Shown: positions 26,903 through 35,507, counted from the first letter of the stretch. The stretch: 64,000 nt of DNA from Haloarcula rubripromontorii (GCF_001280425.1 NZ_LIUF01000004.1:414076-478075); one strand, 5' to 3'. A program made the numbers and translations. Notes: generated by a model from the sequence alone, not told the origin.

Positions 26903-27204
26903 GGAGTCTGAGCATCTCTGCGTACGTTTGAGAGCGATGCTGCCAACAGTACCGCATCGCAGGTGGAGGGCAATTCGCTGGCATACGGTTAGCAATTACG
27001 AGGGGATTGAAAAACCGCCTGGGATAGCTTAAACTCGCGTTGAATTCGGCAGTGCTGGTCCGGACCGTAGCCCATCGAGGCCGTCCTGATACGAATAGTA
27101 ATATTTGTGATGGCTCTTCGGTGACAATAGTTTGCGTGATATTCGCGCACACACTGGTTTTGTACTACGAGACGGCAAGACGCGGAAAGTTCTGATAGAT
27201 TCAG
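26903..27204. other. Divergent intergenic region
   Basis: The sequence holds the 5' leader and putative promoter of the surface-protein gene on the minus strand, and on the right the promoter of the PRC-barrel gene. No ORF with haloarchaeal coding character is seen. Confidence 0.45.
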
Positions 27205-27213
27205 TATTTTTAT
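27205..27213 (+). promoter_or_regulatory. TATA box of PRC-barrel gene
   Basis: TATTTTTAT is centred about 30 bp before ATG 27239, favouring it over the in-frame ATG at 27212. Confidence 0.55.
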
Positions 27214-27238
27214 GGTAATTTCGGTATTGTTGACTAGT

Positions 27239-27517
27239 ATGCGAACGGTCCTCGCAAATCAGCTCTCCAACGTCCGGGTCGTGAGTACCGATGGCCGCGA
27301 AGTCGGCACACTGCAAAACATTACCGTCGACACGGCCACAGGAGAACTTCAATCGATCGTCATCGACAGCGACGTTCAGGAGATATTCGGCGTTGAGCGG
27401 GATCCCGACGGGGATATTCGATTGCCAGCATCCCTCATCGAATCGATGCGGGACCACCTGACCATTCAGCCGCCTGCACAGCAGGGTGTCGCAGGTGGCG
27501 GTACCGTGGACTCGTAG
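27239..27517 (+). CDS. PRC-barrel domain protein
   Basis: The 92-residue protein begins MRTVLANQLSNVRVVSTDGREVGTL-like and continues with a compact beta-barrel: ITVDTATGELQSIVIDSD, RDPDGDIRLPASLIESM. This matches PRC-barrel domains found in archaea as small stand-alone proteins and in RimM and photosynthetic reaction-centre H subunits. They often mediate protein-protein or RNA-protein contacts; a role in cell division and ribosome maturation has been reported for haloarchaeal relatives. The C terminus is a short Gly-rich tail. It is monocistronic and leaderless by TATA spacing. Confidence 0.85.
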   Translation: MRTVLANQLSNVRVVSTDGREVGTLQNITVDTATGELQSIVIDSDVQEIFGVERDPDGDIRLPASLIESMRDHLTIQPPAQQGVAGGGTVDS

Positions 27518-27724
27518 GCACCCCGTCAGCTGTTCAAACAGGTCGGAACGAATGCAGTTGTTAGCCGAATGTATCCAGCTTGTCGTCGGCTGACAGAGAG
27601 GCGTTCCTACGGGACTTTAGAGTGGTTTTTGCGAGGTCAGGGCGCTCTGTGCTGTGATTATAGAGAACGGGCAGTCAGTGGCTTCGACACATAGTGACTG
27701 AACACCGGTGAGACAGCCGACGGG

Positions 27725-28336
27725 TCACCGTAACATCGCGTCGGCGTACTCACTCGCCGTCTGTCGGGCCGTTTCGAGTTCCGCAGTGTCATCTAGCATC
27801 ACGGCGCGGGTCCGGGCACCGTCGATGATCGTCAGCAGCGAACGGGTAACGTGTTCCGCATCGACATCGTTGAACACACCCTCATCGATGCCGTGGTTGA
27901 TGACCGCCTTGAGCAGGTACCGAATATACTCGTCGTTCTGGCGGAACCGGTCGCTGAACGCCTCCTTGTACGGTGCTTGACTCCGCATCTCTAGCAGGGC
28001 GACCGAGAGGTCGGGGTTTTCTTGGAGTTTGACGAGTAGTTCATCAAGCAAGAGGTCCAGTCGTGCTTCGGGGTCCGTCGTCTCGACGTCATGAATTGAA
28101 TCGACGAACTGCTCCAGCAGATAATCGAGAAAGGCCGCGAGCAGGTCGTCTTTCGTGTCGTAGTAGTAGTGCACTGCAGCCGTCGATTTGCCGTACTCGT
28201 CCGCGATCCGTTTTATTGTGAGGTCAGCATAGCCGTGCTCGCGCAACGCGCGGTAGGTCGCTTGCATTATCTCCTCGGTCTGGTCCGAGAAGGTCCGGTC
28301 CGATGGCCCAGTCATTGTGTACCGGGTTTCTCCCAT
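27725..28336 (-). CDS. TetR/AcrR family transcriptional regulator
   Basis: The 203-residue product has an N-terminal TetR HTH: ATYRALREHGYADLTIKRIADEY, then GKSTAAVHYYYDTKDDLLAAFLDYL. A helical ligand-binding domain contains LLEMRSQAPYKEAF. A second TetR gene, divergently placed 160 bp away, shares these motifs (LLEIKAQAPYNDAF), so the two are paralogues. The product may control the MATE exporter. A later in-frame ATG at 28315 is possible. The palindrome at 28386-28395 overlaps its putative TATA element (GTTAATAAC, centre near 28383), suggesting autoregulation or cross-regulation. Confidence 0.9.
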   Translation of the reverse strand: MGETRYTMTGPSDRTFSDQTEEIMQATYRALREHGYADLTIKRIADEYGKSTAAVHYYYDTKDDLLAAFLDYLLEQFVDSIHDVETTDPEARLDLLLDELLVKLQENPDLSVALLEMRSQAPYKEAFSDRFRQNDEYIRYLLKAVINHGIDEGVFNDVDAEHVTRSLLTIIDGARTRAVMLDDTAELETARQTASEYADAMLR

Positions 28337-28385
28337 GGTTGGATAACCGTTGTGACCCGCATACTGTTACTCAGGGAAGTTATTA

Positions 28386-28395
28386 ACTAATTAGT
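28386..28395. promoter_or_regulatory. Perfect palindrome ACTAATTAGT, putative TetR operator 1
   Basis: This 10-bp perfect palindrome overlaps the minus-strand promoter of the 27725-28336 TetR gene and lies about 40 bp upstream of the plus-strand TATA element of the second TetR gene. Its ACTAA/TTAGT arms recur at 28463-28476. Confidence 0.6.
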
Positions 28396-28426
28396 ACATT
28401 TATTGCCCTTCCCGCCCAGAGAGTTG

Positions 28427-28434
28427 TTTATATC
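28427..28434 (+). promoter_or_regulatory. TATA box of TetR-MATE operon
   Basis: TTTATATC predicts transcription start near 28458, giving a leader of about 38 nt. The second operator (28463-28476) would lie right at the start of the transcript. Confidence 0.5.
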
Positions 28435-28462
28435 TATAGGTTCTGGCTTCAAAGCGCTTTTG

Positions 28463-28476
28463 ACTAATCGGTTAGT
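28463..28476. promoter_or_regulatory. Inverted repeat ACTAA-TCGG-TTAGT, putative TetR operator 2
   Basis: The arms ACTAA and TTAGT are identical to those of 28386-28395 but separated by four bases. The position just after the predicted transcription start of the TetR-MATE operon fits repression. Confidence 0.6.
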
Positions 28477-28495
28477 AAGTTCGATCACAGCCGCC

Positions 28496-29095
28496 ATGGA
28501 TGACGATACAGCTACTGAAATTCTTGAGGCGACGTACCGCGCCCTCTGCCAGCACGGGTACGCCGCGCTCACGGTCAAAGACATCGCTGTCGAGGCAGAT
28601 CAGAGCAAAGCGTTGATTCACTACTACTACGACAGTAAAGAGAACCTCTTTCGGGAGTTTCTGGATTTCTTGTACGAGCGATACACTGCAAGGATACTGG
28701 CCGTCAACGGGAGGACACCGCGGCAAGCGCTCGACTCGCTATTGGACACGGTTCTCACGGAAAGGCGACCGACGCCCGGTGCGAATTTCAGGACAGCACT
28801 TCTAGAAATAAAGGCACAAGCCCCGTACAACGACGCCTTCCGGACACAGCTCGCCAAGTTCGATACCGTTCTCTTCGACCGGTTACGTGAAATCATCTCG
28901 GCTGGCATCGAAACCGGAGAGTTCGATAGCGCGGTCGAGCCGGCCGTCGCAGCGCAGTTCCTCGTGACCGCGATTACCGGAGCGCATGCTCGACACGTCG
29001 CCACGGACCGCTCGATAGACCAGTTCAGCGAGGCGATTACGCGATACGTAGAGACCCATTTCCGAGCGGAGACGCCAGCGGGGGCGACCCGCTGA
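28496..29095 (+). CDS. TetR/AcrR family regulator, first gene of MATE operon
   Basis: The 199-residue TetR protein has an HTH in YRALCQHGYAALTVKDIAVEA, followed by QSKALIHYYYDSKENLFREFLDFL. Its ligand domain includes TALLEIKAQAPYNDAFR, nearly repeating the motif of the divergent paralogue. Its stop TGA overlaps the MATE start (TGATG), so the two are co-translated. This strongly suggests that it controls the exporter, probably in response to an exported toxic compound. I chose ATG 28496; the longer frame back to 28403 contains the TATA box and operator. Confidence 0.9.
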   Translation: MDDDTATEILEATYRALCQHGYAALTVKDIAVEADQSKALIHYYYDSKENLFREFLDFLYERYTARILAVNGRTPRQALDSLLDTVLTERRPTPGANFRTALLEIKAQAPYNDAFRTQLAKFDTVLFDRLREIISAGIETGEFDSAVEPAVAAQFLVTAITGAHARHVATDRSIDQFSEAITRYVETHFRAETPAGATR

Positions 29096-30564
29096 TGGGG
29101 ATTCGAAGTCGTGTTAGTTCTCTGTTCAGAGGCCCCGAGGAGTTCGACCTCACGTCAGGTAGCATCGGAAAACCGCTGTTTTTCCTCTCGATGCCGATTG
29201 TGATTACGAATCTCTTCCAGACCGCGTACAACCTCGCAGACACATTCTGGCTCGGCCAGTACAGCACAGACGCGCTGGCGGCGATTAGCTTCGCCTTCCC
29301 GATGGTGTTCCTCCTCATCTCGCTCGGGATGGGGATATCCGTCGCCGGTAGCGTGCTTGTCGCGCAGTTTACCGGCGCAGGCGAAGAGCGCGAGGCCGAG
29401 TACGCCGCCTCACAGACGGTCACGTTTGCCGTCATCATCTCGTTCGTTCTCGGTATTGTGGGCTATTTCGGCGTTGATACGTTTCTGAGTCTGATGGGGG
29501 CGTCCGAAGACGTTCTGCCCATGGCGACCAGTTACATGGAGGTCATCTCGCTCGGCCTGCTGTTCATGTTCGGGTTCTTTGTCTTTGTCGCGCTCATGCG
29601 GGGCTACGGCGACACGATAACGCCGATGCTCGTCATGTTCGGTTCGGTCGTGCTCAACATCATCATCGACCCGTTTCTGATATTCGGCTGGACGGTCGTC
29701 GAGAACGCGCCGCTCGTCGGGACGATCTCGTTCCCCGAACTGGGGATCGAAGGGGCCGCCATCGCGACCGTTTTTTGCCGGGCGCTGGCGTTGGTCGTCG
29801 GGCTGGCGATCATGTTCCGCGGGAACCGCGGCGTCCAGATTCACCTCCGCGATATGGCACCGGACCTCTCGTATCTCCGCCGTCTCGTTCGCATCGGCCT
29901 GCCCGCTTCCATCGAGGGGACGGGCCGGGCGCTATCGATGAACCTGCTGCTGGTCATCGTCGCGATGTTCCCGGACACGGTTGTCGCCGCCTACGGCATC
30001 GGAACGCGCGTGTTCTCGGTCGTTTTCCTGCCGGCTATCGCCGTCGCGCGCGGCGTCGAGACGATGACCGGGCAGAACATGGGGGCCGACAAACCGGACC
30101 GGGCAGCGAAAGCGGCCGGCCTCGCGGCGAGGGTGCTGTTCGGTGTACTCACCCTGGCTGGCGTTCTCGTCTGGTTCACCGCCGCACCGATAGCTGACCT
30201 GTTTACGACGGACCCCGAGGTTGTCGATATCACCACGCAGTTCCTCCACTACGTTGCGCTGTCTTTCGGGTTTATCGGGATTATGCGGGCCTACACCGGG
30301 AGCTTCCGCGGTGCCGGGAAAACGCTCACGGCCGCAGCCATCTCCGTATTGATGCTTGGGATCATTCGCTTCCCGATTGCGTGGTTCGCCACGGACCCGA
30401 TGGGTGAATCCGGTATCTGGCTGTCGTTCGCTGTCTCGAACGTCGCAGGGGCGCTCATCGCCTACGGCTGGTATCGGCGCGGGACGTGGCGAAACAGCAA
30501 CCTCACCGAAGCCAAGGTGGATATTGACGAGGCAGGCGTCGAGATGTCGGCAGAGGGCGACTGA
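29095..30564 (+). CDS. MATE family efflux transporter
   Basis: The 489-residue integral membrane protein has 12 predicted helices. Two homologous halves each begin with a MATE-type start, e.g. IGKPLFFLSMPIVITNLFQTAYNLADTFWLG, and contain the conserved GYGDTITPM-like and FRGAGKT segments (GSFRGAGKTLTAAAISV). MATE transporters export cationic drugs or metabolites using Na+ or H+. The cotranscribed TetR gene suggests substrate-inducible expression. The C-terminal 25 residues are hydrophilic and acidic. The start overlaps the TetR stop by one base. Confidence 0.93.
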   Translation: MGIRSRVSSLFRGPEEFDLTSGSIGKPLFFLSMPIVITNLFQTAYNLADTFWLGQYSTDALAAISFAFPMVFLLISLGMGISVAGSVLVAQFTGAGEEREAEYAASQTVTFAVIISFVLGIVGYFGVDTFLSLMGASEDVLPMATSYMEVISLGLLFMFGFFVFVALMRGYGDTITPMLVMFGSVVLNIIIDPFLIFGWTVVENAPLVGTISFPELGIEGAAIATVFCRALALVVGLAIMFRGNRGVQIHLRDMAPDLSYLRRLVRIGLPASIEGTGRALSMNLLLVIVAMFPDTVVAAYGIGTRVFSVVFLPAIAVARGVETMTGQNMGADKPDRAAKAAGLAARVLFGVLTLAGVLVWFTAAPIADLFTTDPEVVDITTQFLHYVALSFGFIGIMRAYTGSFRGAGKTLTAAAISVLMLGIIRFPIAWFATDPMGESGIWLSFAVSNVAGALIAYGWYRRGTWRNSNLTEAKVDIDEAGVEMSAEGD

Positions 30565-30640
30565 CAGCAGTGGATGCCGAGCGCGTGTGATGCCCTTCAG
30601 GTGAACCAATGCTTTCACGGGAGCCACCGTTACTACCGCT

Positions 30641-31309
30641 ATGCCCGCAGAACCGAACGCCAGTCAGGAGCCTTCGTCGCCGCTGTTTGCGGCTATCTAC
30701 GATCCAGCAACGGCGCTCGTCGAGCGGACGCTCTTACGGCCACATCGTGAGTATCTGGTGGCGAATCTGGATGGAACGGTTCTGGACCTCGGCGCTGGAA
30801 CCGGCGCGATGTTTCCGTATTTCGATAGCGTTGCCACCGAATCGGCGACATTTCACGCTATCGAACCGGACCCGCACATGCGACAACAGGCAAGAGAGAA
30901 GGCAGATGCTCAGGCCACGCCGATTCGTATCGAGTCGGCACCGGCGGAAGCCCTGCCGTACGAGGACGACTGCTTCGACGTCGTCATCGCGTCGATGGTG
31001 TTCTGTACGATACCGGATATCGAATCCGCGATGAGTGAAATCGCACGCGTACTCAGACCCAGCGGCGAACTGCGGTTTTTCGAGCACGTCATCGACGACG
31101 GCTGGCGCGCTCGCGTGCAGTCGGCCCTCGCACCGCTCTGGAAACGACTCGCTGGCGGTTGTCATCTCACTCGGCAGACAGGGTCGCGACTCGCCGCTGC
31201 CAAGTCGTTCGATGTCGTCGAAATCGAGCGACTCAATCTCGGCGTCACACCGATCCGCCCGTTTGTTCGGGGACGGCTCCGCAAGCGCTCGGTGTCTCCG
31301 GCGAAGTGA
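30641..31309 (+). CDS. Class I SAM-dependent methyltransferase
   Basis: The 222-residue protein has the SAM-binding motif VLDLGAGTGAMF (48-59), post-I Glu in HAIEPDPHM, motif II DDCFDVVIASMVFCTI and motif III VLRPSGELRFFEHV. An AGGCHLTRQT segment resembles UbiE/phosphatidylethanolamine N-methyltransferase-like proteins of the METTL7 type. The methyl acceptor, possibly a quinone, lipid or small thiol, is unknown. It is transcribed in the same direction as MATE but 76 bp downstream, and converges on AIM24. Confidence 0.85.
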   Translation: MPAEPNASQEPSSPLFAAIYDPATALVERTLLRPHREYLVANLDGTVLDLGAGTGAMFPYFDSVATESATFHAIEPDPHMRQQAREKADAQATPIRIESAPAEALPYEDDCFDVVIASMVFCTIPDIESAMSEIARVLRPSGELRFFEHVIDDGWRARVQSALAPLWKRLAGGCHLTRQTGSRLAAAKSFDVVEIERLNLGVTPIRPFVRGRLRKRSVSPAK

Positions 31310-31320
31310 CTCGGCGGCGA

Positions 31321-31992
31321 TTAACTCTGGCTCTGTGTGACAGACCCTTCCTCGTTTGGCTGGATGACAACGAAGCCGTCGTCGCCGGTGAACTCCATCT
31401 GTATCGATTCCCCGGAGGTCTGGCCGATTTCGAACGTCTTGTTCATCTCGATAGACGGCGAAAGGTTCGAACTCCACGCAACGGTCGCGTCGGGATCGGT
31501 GAACACCGGCGGTGTCATCACCAGCGGGTCGCCGTGTGTCGTCAGCGCGATCTCGCCGGGGCCGGTGAGGTAGACGTTCGTCAGGCCGCCGGCAGCCATG
31601 CCAGAGAGACTGCCGACAGTGTTGATTTCGTAGTCGACAGTTGATTCGAACGCGAGCACGTCAGTGCCGTTGACCGATATCGACTCCCCGTCGTCGAGGG
31701 CCAGCACCTGTACCTTCTTGCCGTTCTCGGCCACGTAGAGGTGCCCGCTTCCTTCGGCTTCCATGACCGGCGTCCCTTCGCCGCTCACGGCCTCCTTGAC
31801 AAAGCCCGTGATACCGCCTTCCGCCGAGGACTTGCCGGTGAACGTGACCTCACCGGTGTACGCGACCATCGAGCCGGCTTTGACCATCACTGTTCCGTCA
31901 AGCGGGATATCGAGCAGCCTGTTGTTCTCTTTCTGGAACCCATCGCCGCCATCTGCGGGGGCGTTGGAGTCGACGAATTCCTGTAAGTCCAT
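31321..31992 (-). CDS. AIM24 family protein
   Basis: The 223-residue protein consists of repeated beta-strands typical of AIM24/TerD-unrelated proteins: IPLDGTVMVKAGSMVAYTGEVTFTG, VMEAEGSGHLYVAENGKKVQVL, VYLTGPGEIALTTHGDP. It lacks a signal peptide. AIM24 homologues occur in yeast mitochondria and many prokaryotes without a defined biochemical function. An open frame extends 156 codons upstream but overlaps a different gene on the plus strand and has no coding look, so I chose ATG 31992. Confidence 0.88.
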   Translation of the reverse strand: MDLQEFVDSNAPADGGDGFQKENNRLLDIPLDGTVMVKAGSMVAYTGEVTFTGKSSAEGGITGFVKEAVSGEGTPVMEAEGSGHLYVAENGKKVQVLALDDGESISVNGTDVLAFESTVDYEINTVGSLSGMAAGGLTNVYLTGPGEIALTTHGDPLVMTPPVFTDPDATVAWSSNLSPSIEMNKTFEIGQTSGESIQMEFTGDDGFVVIQPNEEGSVTQSQS

Positions 31993-32215
31993 GGTTACAA
32001 CGAGTCCCTCGCCGGGGCGACCCATAGGCCTCGTGGAGGATGAAAACGGATTTTGTGCGAACAGTTCCCACGTCGTCGGCCACAACATCCGAGGAGGGCG
32101 CGGTATAGCCGTATAGCTATTCCGTATTACCGTACGGCCGTCGGGGGCGGCCCCATGACGCGAGCGCCCTGGCCGACCCGCACCTTTCATGTCCCGGCGG
32201 GCGGTCATCGGAGCC

Positions 32216-32818
32216 ATGACGACCTGGGACGAGCGATACCGAACGGGGACGTACCCACAGCGCCCGGACCCGCACCCGGTGTTGGAGCGGTACCTGCCGG
32301 CTGTCCCGGACGGCCGGGCGCTCGACGTGGCGACCGGGACCGGGCGGAACGCGCTCCCAGTCGCGGCGGCCGGCCACCGCGTCGACGCGGTGGACCAGTC
32401 ACGGGAGGGGCTCCGCATCGCCCGCGAGAACGCACGGGAAGCGGGCGTCGAGGGCGACATCGAGTGGATACAGGCGGACCTCGACTCGTTTGCCTACCCG
32501 GCGGCGACGTACGACCTCGTCACGATTAGCTTCTATCGCCCCGTCGACCGCCTCCCCGACATCGTCGAGTCGCTGACCGACGGCGGCTACCTGTTCGTCC
32601 AGCACCACCTCCGGACGACGGACGACGTGGACGGCGGTCCTTCGGGGGACCGGTACCGGTTCGCCTCGAACGAACTGCTCAGGGCGGGCCTCGGCCTGAC
32701 CGTGCTACACTACGACGAGCGAACGACGACGACGGACGGGACGACCGCTGCAACCGCGCAACTGGTCGCCAGAAAGTCCCACGGGAGCAGACAGTCCTAC
32801 CCCGACATCGGGGAGTGA
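32216..32818 (+). CDS. SAM-dependent methyltransferase (TehB-like)
   Basis: The 200-residue protein begins MTTWDERYRTGTYPQRPDP, typical of TehB/thiopurine-methyltransferase-like enzymes. SAM motifs are ALDVATGTGRNALPVA and VDAVDQSREGL, then IQADLDSF, with a late YLFVQHHLR motif. Substrate is unknown; tellurite resistance is only a family label. The GC-rich codon use is stronger than in neighbouring genes. An in-frame ATG at 32189 adds nine residues and is less likely. Confidence 0.85.
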   Translation: MTTWDERYRTGTYPQRPDPHPVLERYLPAVPDGRALDVATGTGRNALPVAAAGHRVDAVDQSREGLRIARENAREAGVEGDIEWIQADLDSFAYPAATYDLVTISFYRPVDRLPDIVESLTDGGYLFVQHHLRTTDDVDGGPSGDRYRFASNELLRAGLGLTVLHYDERTTTTDGTTAATAQLVARKSHGSRQSYPDIGE

Positions 32819-32899
32819 GTCGGACGCCGTCTGTGTCGCCCGGGGCGGACGAAACCGTTCGGGACCGACGCTTTCCGTGGTCGGCCGGACCATCCGCGT

Positions 32900-33022
32900 A
32901 TGCACCCACAGCGACCCGGAGCGGAACCGCGCAGTCGCCGACAGTCGGCCCGGGCCTCGGCCCGGCGTGAGGACGCGTCCACAGTCGGTCGTGCCGACAC
33001 GGCCGGGGAGGGCCGGCGATGA
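32900..33022 (+). CDS. Candidate 40-residue Arg-rich ORF coupled to cupin gene
   Basis: ATG at 32900 opens 40 codons ending in TGA at 33020-33022, overlapping the cupin start as ATGA. The peptide is strongly basic (eleven Arg) and unlike the acidic haloarchaeal proteome. This argues against a normal protein, but the exact stop-start overlap repeats the pattern seen at trpE and the siderophore flavoprotein. Low confidence. Confidence 0.25.
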   Translation: MHPQRPGAEPRSRRQSARASARREDASTVGRADTAGEGRR

Positions 33023-33387
33023 CTGCGACCGACTTCGACGCCGCCCGTGAGTACGACGACGACCGGTTCTCGGCCGTCGAGGTGTTCCACAGCGACCGGA
33101 TGAAGGTCGTCTGTGGCTACTTCGAACCCGGCCAGTTCATCCCGGTCCACGCGCCCGGGAGCGACGTGGCGATACACGTCCAGTCCGGGACCGGCGTCGT
33201 CCGCGACAGGGACACGGAGCGGACCGTCGAACCGGGCGACGTGGTAGTCGTCGAGGCCGATACCGACCGCGGCGTCAAAGCGGAGGACGGTCGGCTGGAG
33301 GCGTTGCTGGTGACCGCGCCGCCGCCGACCGACGCCGAACACGGACCCGTCCGAGAGGGGCTCAAAAAGGGCGAGTTCGACCCGTAA
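33019..33387 (+). CDS. Cupin domain protein
   Basis: The 122-residue protein is a single small cupin barrel: FEPGQFIPVHAPGSDVAIHVQSGTGVV corresponds to motif 1 and VEPGDVVVVEADTDRG to motif 2. The usual metal ligands H-x-H are reduced to one His in PVHAPG and another in IHVQSG, so metal binding may be weak. Small cupins serve as enzymes or ligand sensors. Its function is unknown. It may be coupled to the upstream short Arg-rich ORF by an ATGA overlap. Confidence 0.85.
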   Translation: MTATDFDAAREYDDDRFSAVEVFHSDRMKVVCGYFEPGQFIPVHAPGSDVAIHVQSGTGVVRDRDTERTVEPGDVVVVEADTDRGVKAEDGRLEALLVTAPPPTDAEHGPVREGLKKGEFDP

Positions 33388-33397
33388 GTCCCGGGGG

Positions 33398-33703
33398 TCA
33401 CTCGACGACGTAGGAGCGGTGCGAGCCGCGGGTCCGCACGTCCACGAAGTGGTGGCGAGTCGCGTCGCCCACGTCGCCGACGGCGGACTGGCGCGCGTCG
33501 TCCGCACCGTAGACGCTGTCGGCCGGGAGCAGGTCGCGGTCGGCGAGGCGGTCGCGGACGGCGGCGGGCAACTCCGCGCCGGCGCGGACGTCGACGACGA
33601 GTAGCTGGTCCGTGAAGCTCTTCGCGAGGAACGCGTCGGTAATCGGCTCGGAGTCCGTAAGCTCCCCGGCCAGCGCCCGGAGGGCCGCCTGTCGGTCAGT
33701 CAT
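33398..33703 (-). CDS. Hypothetical haloarchaeal protein
   Basis: The 101-residue acidic protein begins MTDRQAALRALAGEL and contains TDAFLAKSFTDQLLVVDVRAGAELP and a C-terminal TRHHFVDVRTRGSHRSYVVE. No motif is recognised. The pattern of a short N-terminal helix followed by strands suggests a compact alpha/beta protein. It ends 10 bp from the convergent cupin stop, and the LLM gene lies 53 bp upstream on the same strand. The long minus frame around it is not coding beyond ATG 33703. Confidence 0.65.
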   Translation of the reverse strand: MTDRQAALRALAGELTDSEPITDAFLAKSFTDQLLVVDVRAGAELPAAVRDRLADRDLLPADSVYGADDARQSAVGDVGDATRHHFVDVRTRGSHRSYVVE

Positions 33704-33756
33704 CGGCGTGTCGTAGGTCCGCCCCACCGAAAGCCGTGCCCGCGAACATCTTCCCG

Positions 33757-34680
33757 TTACAGCCCGTCGATGATTTCGTCGGCGAAGGTGGACATCGCCG
33801 CCTCCGGCTCCTCGGCGCGGAGCCCGACGATGACGTGGTCCAGGCCGTAGTCGTCGAGCCGCCGGAAGTACTCGCGGAACCACTCGACGCCGGCCCGATA
33901 GCCCAGGTGGAGCGGTTCGGGCTCGGCCGTCGGGTCGTCGGCGAGCGCGACCTGGACGGCAATCGAGAACGGCTTCTCGGACGTGTGACTCCGCCAGGTG
34001 TCGAGATACGACTCCAGGGTCGACTCTGGGAGATGGTAGAATATCCAGCCGTCGCCGTTCTCGGCGATCCACTCCGTGGACTGTCTGGCGTTCCCCGTCG
34101 GAAAGACCGGGAGCGTGTCCGTCGTCGGCTTCGGGAGGACATCCAGTTCGCCGTCGATGTGGCCCCAGGAGCCGTCGAGCGTTGGGTATTCCTCGCGCCA
34201 GAGGGCACGAAGCGCGGCAACGCTTTCGCGGACGAGATGCCCCCGGTTGTCGGGGTCGACGCCGAACGCCGGGTACTCCGGGTCGCGGTCGCCCGAGGCG
34301 ACGCCCAGCACGAGACGGCCGTCGGAGAGCCGGTCGACGGTTGCGGCCGACTTCGCCACGTGGATTGGATGACGAAGCGGGAGAACGATACTCGCGGTGC
34401 CGAGCGCCACAGACTCGGTGTGAGCGGCGACGTGGGACAGCAGCGACCATGGGTCGAAGGCCCCGCCAGCGTCCCCAAATCGCGGCCAGTACGTCGGCAC
34501 GTCTCGCGCCCAGAGTGCGTCAAAGCCGACTGCTTCGGCGTGGCCTGCGAGCCGGAGTTCCGCGTCGATATCCGGCGTCGATTCCTTTTCCCCCGTAAGC
34601 GGAAATCCGAGACCGAACGAGAGTCCATCCTGCTCGTACAGTCGGCGATAGCCGGCGTTCGCGTGGTCCACAGCAGTCAT
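33757..34680 (-). CDS. Luciferase-like (LLM) class flavin/F420-dependent oxidoreductase
   Basis: The 307-residue TIM-barrel protein carries LLM features. These are DGLSFGLGFPLTG at the N terminus, FDALWARDVPTYWP, LGTASIVLPLRHPIHVAKSAATVDRLSDGRLVLGVASGD, and VFPTGNARQSTEWIAENGDGWIF. The N-terminal GYRRLYEQDG resembles the BA3436 subfamily of luciferase-type oxidoreductases. F420 or FMN may be used; haloarchaea make F420. The substrate is unknown. An upstream extension lacks similarity, so I chose ATG 34680. Confidence 0.87.
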   Translation of the reverse strand: MTAVDHANAGYRRLYEQDGLSFGLGFPLTGEKESTPDIDAELRLAGHAEAVGFDALWARDVPTYWPRFGDAGGAFDPWSLLSHVAAHTESVALGTASIVLPLRHPIHVAKSAATVDRLSDGRLVLGVASGDRDPEYPAFGVDPDNRGHLVRESVAALRALWREEYPTLDGSWGHIDGELDVLPKPTTDTLPVFPTGNARQSTEWIAENGDGWIFYHLPESTLESYLDTWRSHTSEKPFSIAVQVALADDPTAEPEPLHLGYRAGVEWFREYFRRLDDYGLDHVIVGLRAEEPEAAMSTFADEIIDGL

Positions 34681-34760
34681 CACGATGCTTTCCCGCTGGA
34701 AGCGTATGTGGACACGGGTAGCGACACTGCCGTCGGAACGGGGAATCGATGGGTGCCCCG

Positions 34761-35507
34761 CTACGAGATATCGTCCGGAGTTTCGACTGATACGGTTTTG
34801 TGCCCCCCACCACGGGGCAGCTGCCACTCGACATCCAGCGCACGGTTCGGGAACGACGGCTTCGAGACGACTTCCAGCGTCCGGTCTTCGGCCGCCGGCG
34901 TAACGGGCGCGGCAATCATCAGTCGGGCCACGTCGGCCCGCGAAACGCTCCCCCAGAGCTTTGCACCGGGGTCGGCGACGGAAACGGTGTCAGTTCGTGG
35001 CCCGTTCGTGAGTACGCCCGGTCGGAGAATCGTGTGCCGAATCGGGACCTCGCGAATCGCGGCCTCGGCTTCCGCTTTGGCCCGTTGTATCGGCTGGATA
35101 ACGGTGTCAAAAGCCGTCGCGAGCGGACTGGCCGGCTCGTCACCGACGCCGATAGCGGATTCCATGACAAAGGCCTCGACATCGGCGTCGACGGCCGCAT
35201 CGAGGAGGTTCATCGTTCCCGCGCCGTCGACGTACTCGTCTCGGGACCAGACATCTGTGATATTCGAGCCGACGGCGCTCAGGACGACATCGACGTCCGA
35301 CAGCACGTCGGTCAACGCCGTCGGGTTCAGCAGGTCGTCGACGACCACCTCATCAGCACCGGCCGCCCGCAGGTCATCTGTCTTCGACGGCGTGCTGGTC
35401 AGTGCCCGGACCGTCGGCACGCGCGAACTGAGCAGTCGGAGTGTCGCTCGTCCGGTCCCGCCACTCGCCCCGGCGACAAAGACGGTCGCCACGTCAGAAG
35501 GGTCCAT
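34761..35507 (-). CDS. NAD(P)-binding atypical SDR (NmrA-like)
   Basis: The 248-residue protein has the Rossmann motif VFVAGASGGTGRATLRLL (9-26, GxxGxxG) with LTSTPSK, then VDVVLSAVGSN and VEAFVMESAIGVGDEP. It also has HTILRPGVLTNGP and SVSRADVARLMIAA, as in atypical SDRs that act as NAD(P)H-binding sensors or reductases. The Tyr-x3-Lys catalytic pair is absent, so it may be a sensor rather than a dehydrogenase. It is upstream of, and in the same direction as, the LLM oxidoreductase with an 80-bp gap. The pair may therefore form an operon. Confidence 0.85.
   Translation of the reverse strand: MDPSDVATVFVAGASGGTGRATLRLLSSRVPTVRALTSTPSKTDDLRAAGADEVVVDDLLNPTALTDVLSDVDVVLSAVGSNITDVWSRDEYVDGAGTMNLLDAAVDADVEAFVMESAIGVGDEPASPLATAFDTVIQPIQRAKAEAEAAIREVPIRHTILRPGVLTNGPRTDTVSVADPGAKLWGSVSRADVARLMIAAPVTPAAEDRTLEVVSKPSFPNRALDVEWQLPRGGGHKTVSVETPDDIS

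Noticed and set aside
33398-34450. 350-codon extension of the hypothetical protein frame
   Set aside because: Beyond ATG 33703 the frame is Arg/Pro-rich and overlaps the LLM oxidoreductase gene on the same strand in another frame; only the last 101 codons look coding.
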